Shown here: piece by piece, positions 1-9,721 of the stretch | How the letters are laid out: each line of letters begins with the position of its first letter | Numbering within the stretch: the stretch's first letter is position 1 | From: Mycobacterium alsense | Lineage (GTDB): Bacteria > Actinomycetota > Actinomycetes > Mycobacteriales > Mycobacteriaceae | Length of the DNA: 64,000 nucleotides | Assembly: GCF_002086635.1 (NCBI RefSeq) | Contig: NZ_MVHD01000005.1 | Span: forward strand, 62,001 to 126,000 | Reading direction: 5' to 3' | Position numbers and translations under genes: made by a program | Notes under the pieces: model-generated | What the model was told of the DNA's origin: nothing | Seen by the model: only the letters and a program-made list of their open reading frames with translations | The model's database searches: none

Positions 1-91
1 TGACGGCCAGCCCGCCGATCGCCAGGCTCACGTGGCGGTCGGCGTCTTCGGCCTTGAGGAAGCCCGCGTCAAGGGTTGTCAGTTGGTCCAC
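1..91 (-). CDS. tgs1: Triacylglycerol synthase (WS/DGAT), N-terminus only
   Basis: This is the first 30 codons of a gene running off the left edge of the window. The peptide VDQLTTLDAGFLKAEDADRH followed by VSLAIGGLAV is the typical start of mycobacterial wax ester synthase/diacylglycerol acyltransferases, which esterify diacylglycerol with acyl-CoA for lipid storage. The GTG start at 91 follows a GGAGGT ribosome site. The catalytic HHxxxDG motif lies outside the window. Divergence from an Acg-type nitroreductase with a DosR-type box between them matches the Rv3130c (tgs1)/Rv3131 arrangement. The family call is firm. The tgs1 assignment rests on context. Confidence 0.85.
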   Translation of the reverse strand, partial: MDQLTTLDAGFLKAEDADRHVSLAIGGLAV

Positions 92-159
92 GACCGCCAC
101 CTCCGCCTTTATCTGCAACTAGTGGTAACACCATTGTGCGCCGGGCCGCGGTCGCTACG

Positions 160-179
160 GCAGGGCCAAAAGTCCTTGG
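160..179. promoter_or_regulatory. DosR (DevR) box candidate between tgs1 and the acg-like gene
   Basis: The core GGGCCA-AA-AGTCCT (163-176) fits the DosR consensus GGGACT-WW-AGTCCC with three mismatches. It lies in the divergent intergenic region, about 70 bases from the tgs1 start and 150 from the nitroreductase start. In M. tuberculosis this same gene pair is strongly DosR-induced. The assignment is by motif and synteny. Confidence 0.6.
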
Positions 180-330
180 GCGCCGGGAAATCCACGGCTC
201 TTCGCGGTCATTCCGGTCATCGGCCCCAAGCTTTCCAACGGTTGCCCATTGCCCATTTAACGGATATTATTCATCTAAATTATCTTTGCCGCAAGAGGCG
301 ATCAGAAGAGAACGACCGGAGGTGGTCGCC

Positions 331-1323
331 GTGACCACGCTGACAAACCCACATCGGCTTTTCCCCGACGCACACGTCGTCGATTCGGTCCTGACGCTGG
401 CCACCCGGGCGCCGTCCATCGACAACACGCAGCCGTGGCGGTGGCGGGTGGGCCGGGCGAGCCTCCAGCTCTACGCCGACTCCCGCATGCGGTTGCCCAA
501 CACCGACCCGGATGGACGGGACCTGATCCTGAGTTGCGGTGCCGCGCTTGACCATTGCGTCACCGCTCTGGCCGCCGAGGGCTGGGGCGCCGACGTGCAT
601 CGCCTACCCGACCCGGACGACCCCAGCCACCTCGCCACCATCGAGGTCCACCCGCACACCCCCGATCGCGCGGAGCTCGCCCGGGCGGCGGCAATCCCGC
701 GGCGCCGCACCGATCGGCGGATTTACAGCCCTCGGCCCGTCCCGGCGGCGGATGTCGCCTCGCTCGCCGCTCTCGCGGGCCGGATGGGGGTGGCGGCCCG
801 CCAGGTCGACGCCCGCGGAGAGCTGCGCGAGATAGTCAGGCGGGCCGCGCGGGCTCACGCGACCGACCACGACTACCTCGTCGAGCTCACCCGGTGGAGC
901 GGGCGATTCGCATCCAGGGCCGGTGTGCCGGCCCGCAACATCCCCGAGCACGACTGCGCCGCACCGATACCCTTGCGCATCTTCGCGGGGGCGGGCCTGG
1001 CGCAACCGCCCGGCGCCTCGCCCGCCGACGACAACGCCGTCGTGCTGGTGCTCGGCACCGAGACCGACGACCGGCTGGCGTGGCTGCGCGCCGGCGAGGC
1101 AACCAGCGCGCTGCTGCTGACCGCGACGGCGATGGGACTGGCCACGTGCCCGATCACCGAGCCGTTGGAGATAACGCAAACCCGCGACGCCATTCGCTTC
1201 GAAGTGTTGGGCGCCGAGCGGTACCCGCAGATGCTGCTGCGGGTGGGCTGGGCGGCGGACAGCGCGGAACCGCTGCCGGCGACGCCGCGCCGCGACCTCT
1301 CCCGCGTAGTGGAGTGGTTCTGA
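331..1323 (+). CDS. Acg-family nitroreductase-like protein (Rv3131-like)
   Basis: A 330-residue protein of the Acg nitroreductase family. An N-terminal block 'LTLATRAPSIDNTQPWRW' (about residues 19-36) is the flavin-binding nitroreductase start, and the C-terminal part has 'ATSALLLTATAMGLATCPIT', typical of the second half. Acg proteins are dormancy proteins with a lid over a degenerate active site; they may store or bind FMN rather than reduce nitro compounds. I chose GTG 331 because a GGAGGT-like ribosome site sits just upstream and similarity begins there, although the frame is open to position 76. Divergence from tgs1 across a DosR-type box suggests hypoxia/NO induction. Confidence 0.85.
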   Translation: MTTLTNPHRLFPDAHVVDSVLTLATRAPSIDNTQPWRWRVGRASLQLYADSRMRLPNTDPDGRDLILSCGAALDHCVTALAAEGWGADVHRLPDPDDPSHLATIEVHPHTPDRAELARAAAIPRRRTDRRIYSPRPVPAADVASLAALAGRMGVAARQVDARGELREIVRRAARAHATDHDYLVELTRWSGRFASRAGVPARNIPEHDCAAPIPLRIFAGAGLAQPPGASPADDNAVVLVLGTETDDRLAWLRAGEATSALLLTATAMGLATCPITEPLEITQTRDAIRFEVLGAERYPQMLLRVGWAADSAEPLPATPRRDLSRVVEWF

Positions 1324-1338
1324 ACGCTATATTGACGG

Positions 1339-1864
1339 ATGGTCGAAACTGAGCAGCACATGGCGATCGATCCCGCCGAGGTTCGGGGTCTGCTCGACCG
1401 ACAGGCGATCACAGAGCAGATCCACCGCTACTGCCGCGCGGTGGATCGGCTGGATATTCCGTTGGGGCACTCGGTATTTCACGAGGATGCGACCGCTGAC
1501 TACGGCGAATCACTCTACCGTGGCGACGGGCGCGGCGTGATCGATTTCATCTGTGCCTCGCATCTGCTGGCGCTCAACCATTCGCATCAAGTGTGCAACA
1601 TCCTCGTCGTCTTGGACGACGACCGCGGGCAGTGAAACGTATTTCCACTCCGCGACGCGGTTGATGCAGGACGACAAGCTCATGCAGATCCGGGTCTGGG
1701 GCCGGTACCTCGACGAGTGGTCGCGACGGGAAGGTCAGTGGCGCATCGACAAACGCCTGGCGTTGTTCGACTTCGACGAGGTCCGCGAAGTCACCGAGAT
1801 GGTCCGGCGCGACGCCAGGCGGGACCGCACCGATCCCTCTTATGCCGTGCTGAAAGGCCTGTGA
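1339..1864 (+). pseudogene. SnoaL/NTF2-like protein, frameshifted
   Basis: The first part (1339-1635) reads 'IHRYCRAVDRLDIPLGHSVF' and 'HEDATADYGESLYRGDGRGV', typical of SnoaL_4/NTF2-fold proteins, then stops at TGA in the context DDDRGQ. The +1-shifted frame continues as 'GSETYFHSATRLMQDDKLMQ' to 'LKGL' at 1864, where family members continue without a break. Removing one G from the run near 1627 restores one frame of about 175 residues. Related proteins often work with steroid or aromatic catabolism enzymes; the substrate here is unknown. The gene starts 15 bases after the nitroreductase stop, so the two may be co-transcribed. A sequencing error cannot be excluded. Confidence 0.75.
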
Positions 1865-2175
1865 GAGTGGGTTGAAACGGGGCCTATTCTGATGCCCGTA
1901 TCGGCACGTTGGCGTAACCGTTGACGTTCGTCATGGACACGCACATCATCTGCTACACATCGGACGGCCGGAAGGCGATCGGCCCGAGCAGCCCCCCTAC
2001 CGGCACCGGTGGAGCGCCTACGCGTTCACAACCCGCCTGTGAAGAACACCTAGGAGCGCAGTCAACGCAATTCCGAGAGGCCATTGACTCAGGCCGGTGA
2101 ACCACAAAGACCGATTTGATATCGACTGCTGCCCGCTACTTCTGTTCATCAAAGTCACCTACTTAGCATCACGCG
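1865..2175. other. Intergenic region, no recognised gene
   Basis: It holds one short open frame at 1933-2100 on the plus strand (55 codons, starting MDTHIICYTSDGRKAIG) that I do not recognise and that has no clear ribosome site. The G+C is lower than in its neighbours. No RNA or repeat was seen. Confidence 0.4.
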
Positions 2176-3003
2176 ATGCAGGATTTGTCGGTAGATGTGT
2201 GCCTCCAGCGATCACGCGCTATTCCTCGGCGCGACGTGTTGCGCTACGCCATCGCTGTGTCCGCACTACCGGGGTTGTATGCGGGACTGGCGAGTGTCGC
2301 CGTCCCCCCGGCGGCTGCCATCCCTTCCACGGCTGCCGCCACCCCTAAACTGATCGACTTTGCCATGCGCCAAATCCCAGCGGAGCGCATTCGGGCTGCC
2401 GGCTACTCCGGTGTCATCAACTACGTGTCGCTGTCGCGTCCCGGCTCATCCATGGGCGCCAAGCCGATCACCCGGCCTTACGCCGAGCAGCTGACCGCTG
2501 CCGGGCTGATGATCGTCAGCAACTACCAATACGGCAAGCCAGGCGGGACGGCACCATCGGACTTCAGGCGCGGGTTCGCGGGCGGCGTCGCCGATGCTCG
2601 CACCGCCTGGAAGCTGCATACCGCGGCGGGTGGCGGTCAGAGCGCCCCGATCTTCTTCAGCATCGACGAGGACATAAGCCACGACACCTGGAACAATTTG
2701 GCACTCAAGTGGTTTCGCGGAATCAATTCGGTACTCGGAGTGCAGCGCACCGGCGTCTACGGCGGTATCGATGTGTGCCGATGGGCCGCCGCCGACGGCG
2801 TCATCGGCAGTTCGCGCACTCCTGGCCACCGGTGGGCGTGGCAGACCCGGTCCTGGTCCCGCGGACAGATCGAGCCCGCCGCCGTTCTCTACCAACGCGT
2901 GGTGAGTACCGCGTCGAATCCCGGCCCGGTAGTCGGGGGACTCGAAGTCGACGTCAACGACGTCCTTGCCCAGGATTGCGGTCAGTGGAACCTACATCCC
3001 TGA
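2176..3003 (+). CDS. Tat-exported DUF1906 (glycoside hydrolase-like) protein, Rv2525c type
   Basis: A 275-residue protein whose N-terminus has a twin-arginine signal (IPRRDVLRYA, R18-R19) followed by a hydrophobic, alanine-rich stretch and a cleavage region near residue 50. The mature part carries the DUF1906 fold: 'KLIDFAMRQIPAERIRAAGY', 'GVINYVSL', 'PIFFSIDED' and 'WAWQTRSW'. DUF1906 proteins are TIM-barrel proteins resembling GH25 lysozymes. Rv2525c is Tat-exported and linked to cell envelope remodelling. Whether it hydrolyses peptidoglycan is not established. It stands alone and converges on the tRNA gene. Confidence 0.85.
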   Translation: MQDLSVDVCLQRSRAIPRRDVLRYAIAVSALPGLYAGLASVAVPPAAAIPSTAAATPKLIDFAMRQIPAERIRAAGYSGVINYVSLSRPGSSMGAKPITRPYAEQLTAAGLMIVSNYQYGKPGGTAPSDFRRGFAGGVADARTAWKLHTAAGGGQSAPIFFSIDEDISHDTWNNLALKWFRGINSVLGVQRTGVYGGIDVCRWAAADGVIGSSRTPGHRWAWQTRSWSRGQIEPAAVLYQRVVSTASNPGPVVGGLEVDVNDVLAQDCGQWNLHP

Positions 3004-3060
3004 GCACTGGTGCCATCGGGCCAGGCGGCCAGAGCGCGGCCGGGTCCAGCAGGAACGGGG

Positions 3061-3133
3061 TGGAGCTAAGGGGACTCGAACCCCTGACCCCCACACTGCC
3101 AGTGTGGTGCGCTACCAGCTGCGCCATAGCCCC
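3061..3133 (-). tRNA. tRNA-Ala (anticodon GGC)
   Basis: Read on the minus strand, the 73 bases fold as a full cloverleaf. The acceptor stem is GGGGCTA/TAGCTCC with discriminator A, the D arm is GCGC...GCGC, the anticodon stem is CCACA/TGTGG around loop C-T-GGC-A-G, and the T loop is GGTTCGAGTCC. The anticodon GGC reads alanine GCC/GCU codons. The 3' CCA is not encoded. Confidence 0.96.
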
Positions 3134-3174
3134 AAGAAGTTGCCCATCGAAGCTACACCACCGGCAGCCGGCCT

Positions 3175-4439
3175 TCAAAGTTGCTGGTCACCGGACAGCT
3201 CGACGTCCTCCTGCGGCGGCAAACCCTCGGCCCCCGGCTCGAGTGACACCCGCGTTTCCGGTGCCCGCGCCCAGCCGGCGGCCGCGACCAGCAGCACCAC
3301 CCCACTGACGACGAAACCCAGCCCGAAGGTCAGGTGTCCGGCGATCTGCCCCACCGCCACCGAACCCACGATCGCGCCGACATCCGACATCATCTGCACG
3401 GCCGCCACTGGGCTGCCCGCTCGCGCCTCGCTGCCGAGGATGTCGGCGGCGGCGGCCTGCAGCGGTGACATGAAGATGCCCGCCGTCGCCCCCGTCACGC
3501 ACGCCACCACCAGGAACACCGGCAACGACGACACGGCGCCCAGCCAGATGGTCGCCATCCCAGACGTCGCCTGACCCACCATCAGCAACCTGCGCCGGCC
3601 GACGCGGTCGGACACGTACCCGCTGGGGATGACGGCCAAGGCATTGCCCGCCGCGAACGTTGCCAGTATCAGGCCGGTGATCCCGACGCCGCGGCCCATG
3701 ACGTCGGAGACGAACAACGGCACCAGGGAGATGCGCAGGCCGAACACCGACCAGCCGGTGGCGAAATTGGACAGCAGCGCCGACCGATATGCACGGTGTC
3801 GCAGCGCTTCTCGCATCGTCACCGCGGTCCGCGTCACGTGGCCGGGTGCGGTCAGCTCCGAGTCCCGCAAGCTGTAGTACAGCACCACCACCATGCCCAG
3901 CAGCACGACCCCGTAGACGATGAACGGAGCGCCCAGCCCCCACCCCGCGGTCAGGCTGCCGACGACCGGCCCCCCGATCGCGCCCAACAGGAACGAGGTG
4001 GTGAACAGGCCCGCGACCTCGCCGCGCGCGTCGGGAGGGCTGATGCGGATCATCAGCCCGAACGCCGAGACGAAGAACATGGTCGAGCCCACGCCGTTGA
4101 GGGCGCGGAAAACCAGCAACTGCCAATACGAGTGGGCGAACGCGCATGCCGCGGTGGACAGCGCCACCACCAGCAAGCCGTAAAGGTACGTCGGGCGTTC
4201 GCCGAACCTCCGCACCAACTGCCCGCTCGCCGGGGCAAAGCACAGCCGGGCCAACGAGAAGATGGTGATGACGAACGTCGCCGCGCCGATGCTCACACCG
4301 AACGTCCGCGCGAACGACGGCAACACGGGCGACACCACGCCATAGCCCAGCGCGATCAGGACGTTGGCGGAACTGAGGATCCAGACTTCGCGTGGCACAT
4401 GCCGCCAGCCCCCCGAGCGGCCAGGTCGGAGGGAGAGGG

Positions 4440-4443
<4 letters not shown>
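3175..4443 (-). CDS. MFS drug/metabolite transporter
   Basis: A 422-residue major facilitator with about 12 hydrophobic segments. The loop between segments 2 and 3 reads '[16 protein letters not shown]' and the matching loop in the second half reads '[17 protein letters not shown]', the usual MFS signature pair. The sequence resembles drug:H+ antiporters, but the substrate cannot be read from it. The GTG start at 4443 overlaps the pgmA stop by four bases (GTGA), so it is translated as part of the pgmA transcript. The C-terminal tail is acidic and soluble. Confidence 0.85.
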
Positions 4444-6077
<1,634 letters not shown>

Positions 6078-6110
6078 TTCTGCCGGTGCCCGACACCTAC
6101 GCTGCTAACC

Positions 6111-6509
6111 GTGGCCCAACACGACTACCGCGAGCTGGCCGCGGTCTTCGTCGGCGGAGCGCTCGGCGCGCTGGCCCGCGCGGCATTGAGCAGCGCCGCC
6201 GTGCACGACCCGGCGAGCTGGCCATGGCCGACGTTCATCGTCAACATCGTCGGCGCGATCCTGGTCGGCTACTTCACCACCCGACTCCTGGAGCGCCTGC
6301 CCGTGTCGAGCTATCGCCGCCCCCTGCTCGGCACCGGATTCTGCGGCGGGCTGACCACGTTCTCGGCGATGCAGGTCGAAACCCTGGCCATGATCGACCA
6401 CGGCCACTGGGTCATGGCCGCGACGTACACCACGAGCAGCATCGCGCTGGGATTGCTGGCGGTCTACCTGACCACCGCGCTGGTACGCCGGGTGAGGGTG
6501 CGCCCGTGA
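6111..6509 (+). CDS. crcB: Fluoride channel subunit CrcB/Fluc
   Basis: A 132-residue membrane protein with four hydrophobic segments. '[11 protein letters not shown]' and '[10 protein letters not shown]' near the N-terminus and '[17 protein letters not shown]' are the Fluc signatures; the last holds the Phe/Thr track that lines the fluoride pore. Fluc proteins work as dual-topology dimers that export fluoride. Two adjacent crcB genes usually encode a heterodimer. The GTG start at 6111 is the one that leaves a full first helix. It is divergent from pgmA with about 30 bases between starts. Confidence 0.92.
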   Translation: MAQHDYRELAAVFVGGALGALARAALSSAAVHDPASWPWPTFIVNIVGAILVGYFTTRLLERLPVSSYRRPLLGTGFCGGLTTFSAMQVETLAMIDHGHWVMAATYTTSSIALGLLAVYLTTALVRRVRVRP

Positions 6510-6880
6510 CGGCGGCCGTGTGGGCCGGCGTCGCGCTCGTCGGCGGCACCGGCTCGGTGCTGCGATTCCTGGTCGATCGCGCGGTGGCCCGCCGGATCGC
6601 CCGTGCCTTTCCGTTCGGGACGCTCGCGGTGAACGTCAGCGGCGCCGCGGTGCTGGGTTTCCTCGGCGGGTTGGCGCTGAGCAAGGACGCGGCCCTGCTC
6701 GCGGGGACCGGATTCGTCGGCGCCTACACCACCTTCTCCACGTGGATGCTGGAAACCCACCGCCTCGGCGAGGAACGCCAGACGCGCACGGCGCTCGCCA
6801 ACATCGTCGTCAGCGTCGCGCTGGGCGTCGCCGCCGCGATACTCGGGGAATGGGTTGCGCAGCAGTTCATTTCGCGGTGA
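6506..6880 (+). CDS. crcB: Fluoride channel subunit CrcB/Fluc (second subunit)
   Basis: A 124-residue Fluc partner of the preceding gene. It shows '[13 protein letters not shown]', '[19 protein letters not shown]' with the conserved pore Asn, and '[17 protein letters not shown]', the pore motif. The GTG start at 6506 overlaps the upstream stop (GTGA), giving coupled translation of the two half-channels. No fluoride riboswitch fits in the short leader. The 3' end overlaps the convergent tetR gene by 14 bases. Confidence 0.92.
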   Translation: MTAAVWAGVALVGGTGSVLRFLVDRAVARRIARAFPFGTLAVNVSGAAVLGFLGGLALSKDAALLAGTGFVGAYTTFSTWMLETHRLGEERQTRTALANIVVSVALGVAAAILGEWVAQQFISR

Positions 6881-7463
6881 CCGTGATGCCCACCAGCATC
6901 GCGTCCAGGAGCCCGTCGTATCGCGCCCCGGGGTCGGCGGCGCCGTGCTGCGTCAGCGCCTGCAGGAGCAAGGTGCCGATCAGCGCGCCCGCCACCGCAT
7001 CGAGGTCGGCGTCGGCGCGCAGCTGTCCATCCTCGACCGCCTGACGCAGCCGCGTCGTCAACCCGGCGTGCTGGGGCGCGCTCAGTTGCCGATACAGGGC
7101 CGCACCGTCGGCCGGACTCGCCGCCGCGGCGGCGACCAGCGCCCGTATCAGCGCCGCATTCGCCGGCTCGGCCAGAAAATCGGCGTGCTCGTCGAGCCAC
7201 GAGCGCAGGTCGGCGCGGATGTCCCCGGTTTCGGCGACGGGAAACGATCCCGATCCCCCGTACGCCTCCAGGACCGCCTCGGCGACCAGCGGCGCCTTCG
7301 ACGGCCACCGCCGATAGAGGGTCTTCTTGCCCACCCCGGCGCGCGCCGCGACGCTTTCCATCGACAGCTCGGCGTAGCTGCCCATCGCCAACAGCTCGCG
7401 GGTGGCCACCAGTATCGCCCGGTGCAGTCCGGTGTCGCGGGGCCGGCCACGAGCTAGCGTCAC
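6867..7463 (-). CDS. TetR/AcrR family transcriptional regulator
   Basis: A 198-residue repressor. The N-terminal helix-turn-helix domain (about residues 10-55) contains 'SMESVAARAGVGKKTLYRRW', a textbook TetR recognition helix. The C-terminal ligand domain is alanine-rich with no recognisable effector site. The start is GTG at 7463. It diverges from the APH-like kinase gene, and the 55-base gap holds an imperfect palindrome that could be its operator. The most likely targets are itself and that kinase gene. Confidence 0.9.
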   Translation of the reverse strand: MTLARGRPRDTGLHRAILVATRELLAMGSYAELSMESVAARAGVGKKTLYRRWPSKAPLVAEAVLEAYGGSGSFPVAETGDIRADLRSWLDEHADFLAEPANAALIRALVAAAAASPADGAALYRQLSAPQHAGLTTRLRQAVEDGQLRADADLDAVAGALIGTLLLQALTQHGAADPGARYDGLLDAMLVGITVTAK

Positions 7464-7470
7464 GAGGTAT

Positions 7471-7484
7471 ACGATACGTGTCGT
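7471..7484. promoter_or_regulatory. Candidate TetR operator
   Basis: ACGATACGTGTCGT is a near-perfect 14-base palindrome with one mismatched pair. It lies between the divergent tetR and APH-like kinase starts. Its position and symmetry fit an autoregulatory TetR operator. No binding data can be inferred from sequence. Confidence 0.5.
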
Positions 7485-7518
7485 TTCTCAATTTTGGCTG
7501 TGCGACGAAAGGACCGCC

Positions 7519-8589
7519 GTGACCGCCCACCCGCTGCCGGTGCCCAAGGCCTGGGAGGACATCACCCCGGAATGGATGTCGGCGGCGCTGGCGGCGCAGC
7601 ACCCCGGTGCGGTGGTCGACGCGGTGACCGTCGACGCGCGCGACGACGGCACCAATCGCCGCGCCCGCCTCCGCGTGACGTACTCGGCAGGCAGCGGGCC
7701 GGCGACGGTGTTCGCCAAGGGCGACGATCCCGCCCATAAAGAGATGATCCGGATGACGAGCGGCATGTTTCACGAGCCGCGCCTGTTCACCTGCGGGGCC
7801 CACCTGCCCCTGGAACACCCCCTGGTCCACCTCGCCCTGATCGACGAGGCGGACTACGGCTTCGTGATGATCATGGAGGACCTCACCGCCCGCGGGGCCG
7901 ATCCGCGGGACGGCACCAGGCCGATGACCGTCGAGGAAGTCGCGACGGGTGTGCGGGGCCTGGGGCGGATGCACGGCAAATATTGGGGTGACAGGGTGCT
8001 CCGCGACCCGGCCCTGGGGTGGCTGGAACCGTTCTTGCCGTGGGACGGAATGCAATTCGCGCCGCTGCCCTCCGTGCTGGAACGCCTCGGGGACGACGCT
8101 CCCGCCGAAGTGACGTCGTTGACCATCGACAGGATGATCGAGTCCATCTGGAAGCCCTACATCCGAACGCTGACCACGTCACCGCAGACCCTGCTGCACG
8201 GCGACCCGCACATCGGCAACACCTACCTGCTGCCCAGCGGCGAGGTCGGCTTCCTCGACTGGCAGGTCGCCCGCCGCGGCAACTGGTCGCTGGATCTGGG
8301 CTACTTCCTGCAGGGCGCGCTGACCGTCGAGGATCGCCGCCGCAACGAGCGCGCGCTCCTCGACGAATACCGCGATTCGCTGGGGCTGCCCGCGGACGAG
8401 ATGCCGAGCGCCGACGAGATCTGGCTGCGCTACCGGGCGTCGGTGGCGCACGGGCTGACGCTGTGGCTGGTCACCGCGAGCGCCGGCGATTGGCAACGGC
8501 GCGACGTCGCTCTCGCTCTGGCGCAACGGTATTCGATCGCCTACGGCGACCTCGAGGCGGCGGCCGCGCTGGCCGAGATCGCCGGATAA
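7519..8589 (+). CDS. Aminoglycoside phosphotransferase (APH)/choline kinase-like protein
   Basis: A 356-residue protein with the APH kinase fold. The catalytic loop HGDPHIGN starts at H227 with the Brenner aspartate D229 and N234, and the metal-binding Asp is in 'GFLDWQVARRG' (D247). The N-lobe is divergent, with lysine in 'VFAKGDDP' as a possible nucleotide contact. Mycobacteria encode many such proteins; most are not antibiotic resistance enzymes, and the phosphate acceptor is unknown. GTG 7519 was chosen because the upstream part of the frame runs through the tetR operator region. Likely controlled by the divergent TetR. Confidence 0.82.
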   Translation: MTAHPLPVPKAWEDITPEWMSAALAAQHPGAVVDAVTVDARDDGTNRRARLRVTYSAGSGPATVFAKGDDPAHKEMIRMTSGMFHEPRLFTCGAHLPLEHPLVHLALIDEADYGFVMIMEDLTARGADPRDGTRPMTVEEVATGVRGLGRMHGKYWGDRVLRDPALGWLEPFLPWDGMQFAPLPSVLERLGDDAPAEVTSLTIDRMIESIWKPYIRTLTTSPQTLLHGDPHIGNTYLLPSGEVGFLDWQVARRGNWSLDLGYFLQGALTVEDRRRNERALLDEYRDSLGLPADEMPSADEIWLRYRASVAHGLTLWLVTASAGDWQRRDVALALAQRYSIAYGDLEAAAALAEIAG

Positions 8590-8601
8590 CAGCCCGCCCG
8601 G

Positions 8602-9231
8602 TCAGCCCTCGCGGAGCTTCGGAACGTCGGCGGGGGTGCGGGGCAGCGCATAGAGCGCCATGCGCCGGTTGGACATGTCGTGCTCGCCCAGGTACGCGCA
8701 ACCGGCGCGCTCACAGAAGCGCCGCGCGGTCTTGTTGCGGTGGTCGGGATCGAACATGATGCGCCGGCACAGTGGATCCTGACCGAGCACGCTGGCGACG
8801 AAATGGGGCAGCACGTAGCCGGCGATTCCCCGGTTCACGAATTCCTCGTCGGCGATGGCGGCGTGTATTCCCAAGTCGTAGGGGTCGGCCTCGTACCGGG
8901 CGGCGATGGAATCCTTTGCGGCCCGGTACAACTCGATGTACGCGTGGTCCTGGCCGTCCAGGCTGGCGAAAAACGGCCGGGAATAGGCGCCGTCGAGTTG
9001 CGCCCGCAAATAGCGGTGCCAGCGCTCGGCGGGCCAGTCGTACTCCCATGCCTCGGCGAGCGCGGGCCGGTTCATCCACTCGGCGATCATTTCCGCGTCG
9101 GCGTCCGGGTCGGCGAGCCGGAAAGCGTACGGTTCCGGAACCTCCGCCTGGCCGGGTGGCGGCGGGACGTTGCGGACCTCGTCGCTGAGGTCGGTCAACT
9201 CGCGCGCCAAGATCGCTTCGGGTTCGCTCAT
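8602..9231 (-). CDS. mbtK: MbtK-like lysine N-acyltransferase (GNAT)
   Basis: A 209-residue GNAT acyltransferase closely matching Rv1347c/MbtK, which transfers a long acyl chain from an acyl carrier protein to the lysine side chain of mycobactin. Signatures are '[20 protein letters not shown]', '[12 protein letters not shown]' with the conserved active-site His, '[11 protein letters not shown]' with the conserved Asp, and the end '[16 protein letters not shown]'. No mycobactin genes are adjacent, so iron regulation is inferred only from the family. I saw no clear IdeR box upstream. Convergent with the kinase gene, 12 bases apart. Confidence 0.88.
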   Translation of the reverse strand: MSEPEAILARELTDLSDEVRNVPPPPGQAEVPEPYAFRLADPDADAEMIAEWMNRPALAEAWEYDWPAERWHRYLRAQLDGAYSRPFFASLDGQDHAYIELYRAAKDSIAARYEADPYDLGIHAAIADEEFVNRGIAGYVLPHFVASVLGQDPLCRRIMFDPDHRNKTARRFCERAGCAYLGEHDMSNRRMALYALPRTPADVPKLREG

Positions 9232-9307
9232 ATCGGATTTTCAGCCTACCGAAGCCACTGGTCGGCCAGCGAAGATACAGCCGCGCGGCACGATCGTCTC
9301 ACCGCGC

Positions 9308-9667
9308 TCAGCGGTGCTTGAGCAGCTTCGCCAGGACCGCCGCCTGACTGATGTCCACTTCGCGGGTGGCCGTCACCAGGGTCAGGCCGCCGCCGCCTTT
9401 GGCCAGCTTGCGCAGCTCCGCCAGCGCGGGGCTGCCACGGAGTTCGTCGGCGTAGCGCGCCGCGAACTCGTCGAATTTTTGCGGGTCGTGCTGGTACCAC
9501 TGCCGCAGTTCCTTGGACGGCGCGACCTCCTTGCACCACGTGCCCACCCGCGGGTCATCCTTGCGGATTCCGCGCGGCCACACGCGATCCACCAGCACCC
9601 GCTGCCCGTCGTCGGGGCCGGGCTCGTCATACACACGCGCCACCCGGATCCGGCCCTTGGCGCCCAT
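9308..9667 (-). CDS. DUF488 family protein
   Basis: A 119-residue protein with the DUF488 signatures 'VYDEPGPDDGQRVLVDRVWP', 'RGI', 'VGTWCKEVAPSKELRQWYQH' and 'LTLVTATRE'. DUF488 proteins are small soluble proteins of unknown biochemistry. Position upstream of and divergent from the 13E12 gene matches Rv3073c/Rv3074. One conserved Cys (in TWCKEV) is present. Confidence 0.85.
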   Translation of the reverse strand: MGAKGRIRVARVYDEPGPDDGQRVLVDRVWPRGIRKDDPRVGTWCKEVAPSKELRQWYQHDPQKFDEFAARYADELRGSPALAELRKLAKGGGGLTLVTATREVDISQAAVLAKLLKHR

Positions 9668-9700
9668 GGGGACAGGCTAGCGCGATGTCACCGGGCCTGT

Positions 9701-9713
9701 TATACTCGAACAC
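9701..9713 (+). promoter_or_regulatory. -10 element of a probable leaderless promoter
   Basis: TATACT (9701-9706) is a good mycobacterial -10 hexamer. Its spacing would start transcription at or next to the ATG at 9714. No ribosome site precedes that ATG, which fits a leaderless mRNA. Confidence 0.5.
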
Positions 9714-9721
9714 ATGTTCGA
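9706..9721. promoter_or_regulatory. LexA (SOS) box
   Basis: TCGAAC-ACAT-GTTCGA is an exact match to the mycobacterial LexA operator TCGAAC-N4-GTTCGA. It overlaps the last base of the -10 hexamer and covers the ATG of the downstream 13E12 gene. LexA bound here would block transcription until DNA damage removes it. Several 13E12 genes of M. tuberculosis have such boxes. Confidence 0.88.

Noticed and set aside
220..245. Second DosR box near TCGGCCCCAAGCTTTCCAAC
   Set aside because: Too many mismatches to the 14-base core; kept only the site at 160-179.
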